Shown in pieces: positions 59,501 through 64,000 of a DNA stretch of 64,000 nucleotides (its first letter is position 1; every line of letters starts with the position of its first letter). The DNA is from Owenia fusiformis (lineage: Eukaryota; Annelida; Polychaeta; Sabellida; Oweniidae). The stretch covers positions 25,677,936 through 25,741,935 of the forward strand of contig CAIIXF020000006.1 in the NCBI GenBank assembly GCA_903813345.2. Reading direction: 5' to 3'. The notes beneath the pieces were generated by a model. It had not been told where the DNA came from. It made no database searches and saw nothing but the letters and a program-made list of their open reading frames with translations. The position numbers and the translations under genes were made by a program.

Positions 59501-62500
59501 AAAGTATGTTAGTCACAGGTTCTCTCATTTGAATATGATTCAATAACTTTTTTTATATTTTATCTCATGGGTCAGATGTAGATTTTTAACCCTTTGAAAT
59601 ATAGAGAATTACAATTACACAGGGCAGTATACAGGGCTCTATCAAGCATCAAGTAAGTTTAGGACTTGAGATGATGAAGTAGGTCAAACAACTATAAATC
59701 ATGAAATTACGTGCAGACATGGATTTCTTGAGAGATTAGAATAAAACACAATATTAATTTCTATGATATAAGCGTGCACTCAACTAGTACTAATTTTACA
59801 AAATAAAGCTTTGGTCAAACCGTTATCCCATAGGCTACGACATACTACACGTCATTTTCTTTTTTTTCTTTTGTAGGTAGTTTTATTCCATTTTATCTGT
59901 CTTACCAATAAAGTTATATTAAATGATTTGTAGAAAACAGAAACAGAAAGTAAAAATGCTATGAATAAAAAAACGTAATAAAAAGTAAAATTTTGTTTTG
60001 TTTTACTCTCTTAGATCATGCATTGCAGGCAGTCCTGCTGTTATGTTAGAAAGCCTGTAATAGCCCATAACTTTTTATTATGTAATTTTACATTCTGCAA
60101 ACATCATGTATTTGTATATGGTATACTTTTTTTGTAGTTCGTCTAGTGTAAGTTACTTGTTGTATGCTATGGATAAACGATAAATCTTGGGTATTAGGAA
60201 AATGATGACCAAGGGGTGATAAGACTCAAGGCGAATATAGTTTATCTAACACAAACCACACACTAGGCAGTAGGCACTGAATCTTATTAAAGATAATTAG
60301 TCCACGATCCAATTCTAGGAAAAATCGATTTATTTTGTATTGACTATGAGGTTATAAGTGTATTGAAAATTGAGTGGGTGTAGTTAGTTCAGCTCCAGTG
60401 CAATGTGTGTAACAGGATTAATATTTTAAAGTTTAATCTCTTTTGTGTTTACTATTCAACTATTGAAAGAATGAATCGGGTATAATTACAATAGTCAGCT
60501 TTAGTGCACTGCATGTGACAGTCAATCGTATTTTGTGCCACACTGGTTTTGGATAGCTTGCCAAGTGTACATTCTTTAAAAACAATAGAAAATTAATGCA
60601 CTCCTCTTCGTTATAGCTGGACATTCTTAAAAATAAAATACAGTTCATTCTATTGTGTTGCTACCGAGTGGGGTTTAATGTTCACTAATGACCAACATGT
60701 CATTAAACCTCAATATAATATTAAACCTCGTGATACCAGAATCAATAAAAGATAGAAATATGTAATGAGAAGTCTATTTTTGTGTTGGGTAATCTGACTT
60801 ATTATCTCAAACGTTTAACATTTAGCACTTGCATCTGACGTCATTCGCAGACATGTTAAAACTCTGCCTATATTAGGCAATGTGTGAAAAGCATGTTAAA
60901 TAAGGTAGCATTCTGTCGGCTGGCGGTTTGATTGCTGTTTTATGGCCAACTCATTTGAATATGCATAGTACTTGCTACTGATTTATATTCCTATTCAAAT
61001 GAGTTCGACATAAAACAGTTGGTGGTCAAATCGTCAGCCGAGGGTAGTTGAATTCGCGAATGCTAGCTAAGTCACGGATTAGATGTTAAAACTATACCTC
61101 TACGAACTACGAATTCTACCAAACTTTGATCGTGGTCTTACCAACACGGCGTTTAATTTTCCCATCTTTTGGTTTATTAGAAACAGTCTGAGGAAGGCTT
61201 GTGACTCTTGGAGGTGGTTCCGGGCCCTTATCCAAAACGACGGATGGGATGGGAGGAAACGTCGGCTGTGGTTTTTTGATCGATGGGAAACGAGGTCGAG
61301 GATTCGTTCGTGGCTTATTGGGTGACATTGGGGAACAGTTTCCCTCTGATGGGGTACAAGTAGAATTAAGTGGAAATACTGTACCTATTGGCGGGCTTTG
61401 ATCGCCAGAGGAACTTTGGGACATTAATCTAGGCTTGGGGAACAATGCGGGTCTTTTTGAAACATGTCGCCCTGGGGATCCGGGTACAGGCGGAGGGACA
61501 TCGATATTGTCGAATTTCCAAACGCTGGTCGTGCCTTCAACATCTACGCTGTCGTGTCCGGGAGACATAGGGACAGGATCTTTGTCTGTGTGTCCGGGGG
61601 ACCTGGGGGATAATCTCGAACTGTTGTCGTAGGTATGTGGGGGTGGGGGAGGTGGGGGCCGCTTACCCACCGGACTACTTGATGGACCTAGACAATGAAA
61701 TTATAGTTATACAAACTTGTAAGTATATTGCAAGAAACACATGTAGCTCTCTTTAAACATTCAAAAAACTATTTACAAATTAAAAAATAACTACAACATG
61801 TAAGTGGTATTACAAAAAGGTTGCTTGAATATTTAGTGGAATATTACCGTGAAACATGAGAAAACGTTTAAAAAGAAAGAATACGCCATGACCATATTCA
61901 CTGAAAATAAATTGCATCGTTAAAATTAAAAACAGATCTTACTCGTATGGATATGGTACGCCGATGCATTTTCCAGTAACTTCATGTATGACTCTCTGTT
62001 GACTATCTCGGGGCAGGAGTCCTTTACTGAAGTTGATGGGTACTCATCTATATCAGATTCTTCGAGTTTCTTGAACGTGTACATCTGCATAGTTGACCTC
62101 AAAGGTACATTGAACGCTTCGGTTTCGTCAAACTTGGAAACAAATAGTTCATGTTCTTGAAAACATTTTTCAACTGTCAGCAATTCATCGGGGAACTCTG
62201 CAATATTATCCACAAATCGATCATCGCCCATAATGTGCTTGACGTTCACTGGGAGTTGGTTTGGTAACAAGTTATCAATGGTGATTTCTTTGTTGCTCGG
62301 TCCGAATCTGAATGTTCCCATATAGCTTGCCGGGATAATGACATAGTTTGTAGAATCTCGTTTGTCTCTTCCCTTGGTCCCACAAGTCTTGGCGAGATAC
62401 TTCATTCTATGTGTTGTCAATGAGTATGCGGTCAGCACTAGGCCTGGTTGCAAGTTATGTATCTCCTCGATGGTGGACATTGTGTCCCAATCAAGGATTT

Positions 62501-63311
62501 TTGCCTGTAGGGGGAGCTTGTTCTCGTTTTGGTGAGCATATGAGCTGAGATACATAGCGCTGTACATCCCTTCGTAATCCCCAGTCTTTGCGCGTACGTT
62601 AATCTCTGTGTTCGCTGGTAGGATGAACCTATCACCATCAAGTTCCGTCATACCTATTTCAAACCGAGGCTGCTCCATCAGGAGATACCCGTCATAGTTA
62701 TGTGGAATCCCAGGGATCCTGTTCTTTAGATTGATGATATCGTAGTGTACCAGCTTCAGAATGCGGCTTCTTGGTAGTGTGTTTACCAGGTCGGCCAGGG
62801 TGTAAAAATGATCGTCTGATTTGACCGTGAAGTCTCCTCTGCAGTCAAAGGGCAGCAAGACCAATTTCATTTGTCGGATAAGTTTACATTCCAGCACAAC
62901 CTTTGGCCCGTATGTCGTGAGTCGTATTAGCTTCATCCTCTCTCCGGGATAAAACTCATCGTTTGTATCCCTGCTCCTCCAGTACTTATTGCACTGGACG
63001 TAGAATGGACAATTTACAACGAGATCCTTAACTGTTCTATAGACACGATCGCCTCCATTGAAATCATCAATTACCTTAAATTTACACGGATTATTCACTG
63101 GTACAGAGACTTTGTCTAAAGGTTCACCTCCATTTCCTAGTTTACTCAGGTTAACGCTTAGGCAGTGTGCTTCTTTGATGTCACAAACAGTGCCAGCCGG
63201 GACGTCAATTTCACCTTCATTGAGAAGAAGCCCCTCGGTAACTTTGACGCGTTGTGGTAGTAGATTCTTGTTACACTCTATAAAGTCCTTCAATGTGAAT
63301 TCTTCCTCCAT
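56531..63311 (-). CDS. GAREM/THEMIS-family adaptor (CABIT, proline-rich, SAM)
   Basis: This is an adaptor of the GAREM type; vertebrate GAREMs bind GRB2 and tune MAPK signalling below receptor tyrosine kinases. Exons 61943-63311, 61142-61687, 59319-59369 and 56531-56772 join at phase-1 junctions. They give 2208 nt, 735 residues. CABIT 1 (~12-245) contains the family core C142...LLPFDCRGDF (152-161). CABIT 2 (~260-445) contains C310...IIPASYMGTF (325-334). The linker has seven prolines (467-473), a TYDN site at Y476 that fits the GRB2 SH2 consensus YxN, and PPPVPGSPGR. Exon 3 encodes EEYEDVQVEVLYTK. The C-terminus from ~660 (FTASQMAYFFQTNGI ... YGLSLPWLKQYRR) is SAM-like. A THEMIS relative is possible from the two CABITs, but the SAM domain favours GAREM. 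The start sits in aaaATGG context. Confidence 0.9.
56887..57693. mobile_element. 0.8-kb MITE dense in CGTT/CGTC words, copy 2
   Basis: This copy lies in the last intron of the GAREM-like gene and has exact TTA duplications (56884-56886 and 57694-57696). It aligns with 25034-25829 over its whole length with ~5% differences and small indels. Confidence 0.9.
57828..59255 (+). mobile_element. 1.43-kb TIR element with small spliced ORF
   Basis: Ends read TCACGGTGTCCAACCCAAAC and the complement, matching for ~50 bp. TAC flanks both sides (57825-57827, 59256-59258). The subterminal word GAAACGCTC/GAGCGTTTC recurs at about 57870, 57883, 58239, 58272, 59177 and 59209 and may be a transposase-binding site. 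It lies in GAREM-like intron 3, next to the 0.8-kb MITE. The superfamily was not recognised. Confidence 0.85.
57856..58447 (+). CDS. 72-aa spliced ORF of the 1.43-kb element
   Basis: Exon 57856-57936 starts MHDGAFHSRRNAAERNKIAA and ends at donor ACC|GTAAGT. Exon 58310-58447 follows TATTATCAG, starts IIREEFGIESISQIRVV and stops at TGA. The junction is phase 0. The ATG lies inside the terminal inverted repeat. The product is small and basic, with no recognised domain; an N-terminal Arg-rich segment and a short helical segment are visible. Both exons being intact suggests recent activity or chance; confidence is moderate. Confidence 0.5.
59370..61141. other. GAREM-like intron 2
   Basis: It contains the second copy of the 43255-43655 interspersed repeat at 60310-60680. 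At 60900-61045 an inverted pair around 'tttatggccaactcatttgaatatgca' and 'attcaaatgagttcgacataaaacag' marks a small foldback. No coding exon was seen. Confidence 0.6.
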
Positions 63312-64000
63312 TTTTGTTATTTTCTTATATATCTACGTGTTCCATCTCCAGACGTTTGCAATCTTGTATGTGGTTTCGTTTTAGTGGAAATGTTCAAAGG
63401 CCTCCACTTGAATATACGTGTATATAAACGTTTAGTTGCTCTTGAAAATATCTTGGGTCACAAAGTTCCAATATACAGTTCGTCAACGTGAATCCATTCT
63501 TCTGTTTTAGTGTTATTGCTATAAATCACTAATAATGATAATACGTGTCTCATATCACACGTTCTTTTATTAGATCATATGTTTTCGTTTTCGTTTTCAG
63601 TGGCAGAATGTCTAATCACACAAACATTTTCATAGCATAGGTTCGATAATGGCATGGCATGTCATGTTGACATGAACAAGGAAGTTGTATTCGTTTGAAA
63701 AAAGTGCAAAAAACCTTATTGACTTATTCGCCTACTCCCTAGACATATATTAGAATTAACATTAAGCAAATATTTATCAATAATCTTAAAGTTTCAAGGT
63801 CAACAATGAATTACCACTTTAAATGTTTGGTATCGGATACGACAGAGGGACAATTTATTAAAAACAGTTTAATGAACTGACTAAAAATTAAATATTAACC
63901 TCATATCTTATGTTAGTAAAGCTAGCACTGATTTTAGAAATGTGAACGCACACAATTGTGGTTCCCCGGGTGTAGTTTCACCGGGTTCACCCACATATTT
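63312..64000. other. 5' flank of the GAREM-like gene
   Basis: This should hold the 5' UTR and promoter of the minus-strand GAREM-like gene. I see no clear TATA box, CpG island or further exon. AT-rich sequence runs to the window edge. Confidence 0.4.

Noticed and set aside
61201-61632. Plus-strand open frames of 60-80 codons
   Set aside because: They are antisense shadows of the proline-rich GAREM-like exon.

Overview
This is eukaryotic, animal-type DNA. Genes are split into many short exons with GT/AG junctions, introns are long and AT-rich, and about half of the window is transposon debris, foldback elements and minisatellites. The gene set (CHD1L/ALC1, an animal ACC-synthase-like enzyme, a GAREM-like adaptor, a rhodopsin-class GPCR) points to an invertebrate metazoan, perhaps a deuterostome or lophotrochozoan. 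I cannot name the species.

Layout. Positions 490-2337 (+) hold the last two exons of a gene that lies mostly off the left edge. Positions 2.3-12 kb are intergenic, with a broken mariner element and several MITEs. Positions 12030-26821 (+) hold a complete 23-exon CHD1L/ALC1 gene; the joined exons give an unbroken 1043-codon frame with a Snf2 motor, macro domain and an extra C-terminal BRCT domain. Positions 26.8-30.8 kb are repeat-rich intergenic DNA. Positions 30831-52416 (+) hold a complete ACCS-like PLP enzyme gene of ten coding positions (421 aa). Its fifth position is represented by two alternative 98-bp exons, 8.7 kb apart.

Between these two exons sit a 5.6-kb composite element and an antisense intronless GPCR gene (39093-40112). 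The element has long inverted terminal arms and two arrays of 108-bp hairpin repeats around a 112-codon ORF. Intron 7 carries two tRNA-Gly(UCC) genes. Intron 8 carries a 2.2-kb DNA transposon with a 5-bp target-site duplication. Positions 52.4-56 kb are intergenic, with a third tRNA-Gly and tRNA fragments. Positions 56531-63311 (-) hold a four-exon GAREM-like gene (two CABIT domains, proline-rich linker, SAM domain; 735 aa). Its introns hold a 1.43-kb transposon with a tiny spliced ORF and a copy of an 0.8-kb MITE. A 510-bp foldback with a 10-bp sequence period lies just past its stop codon.

The host genes do not form one pathway. CHD1L is a poly(ADP-ribose)-activated chromatin remodeller, the ACCS-like protein a fold-type I PLP enzyme, the GAREM-like protein a growth-factor signalling adaptor, and the GPCR a membrane receptor. 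The most unusual items are the paired alternative exons of the ACCS-like gene, the hairpin-satellite element, the BRCT extension of CHD1L, the two TIR elements with small spliced ORFs, and the 10-bp-period foldback. No similarity search was run. Family calls rest on motif recognition and recalled homologues; exon joins rest on splice sites, phase and frame.
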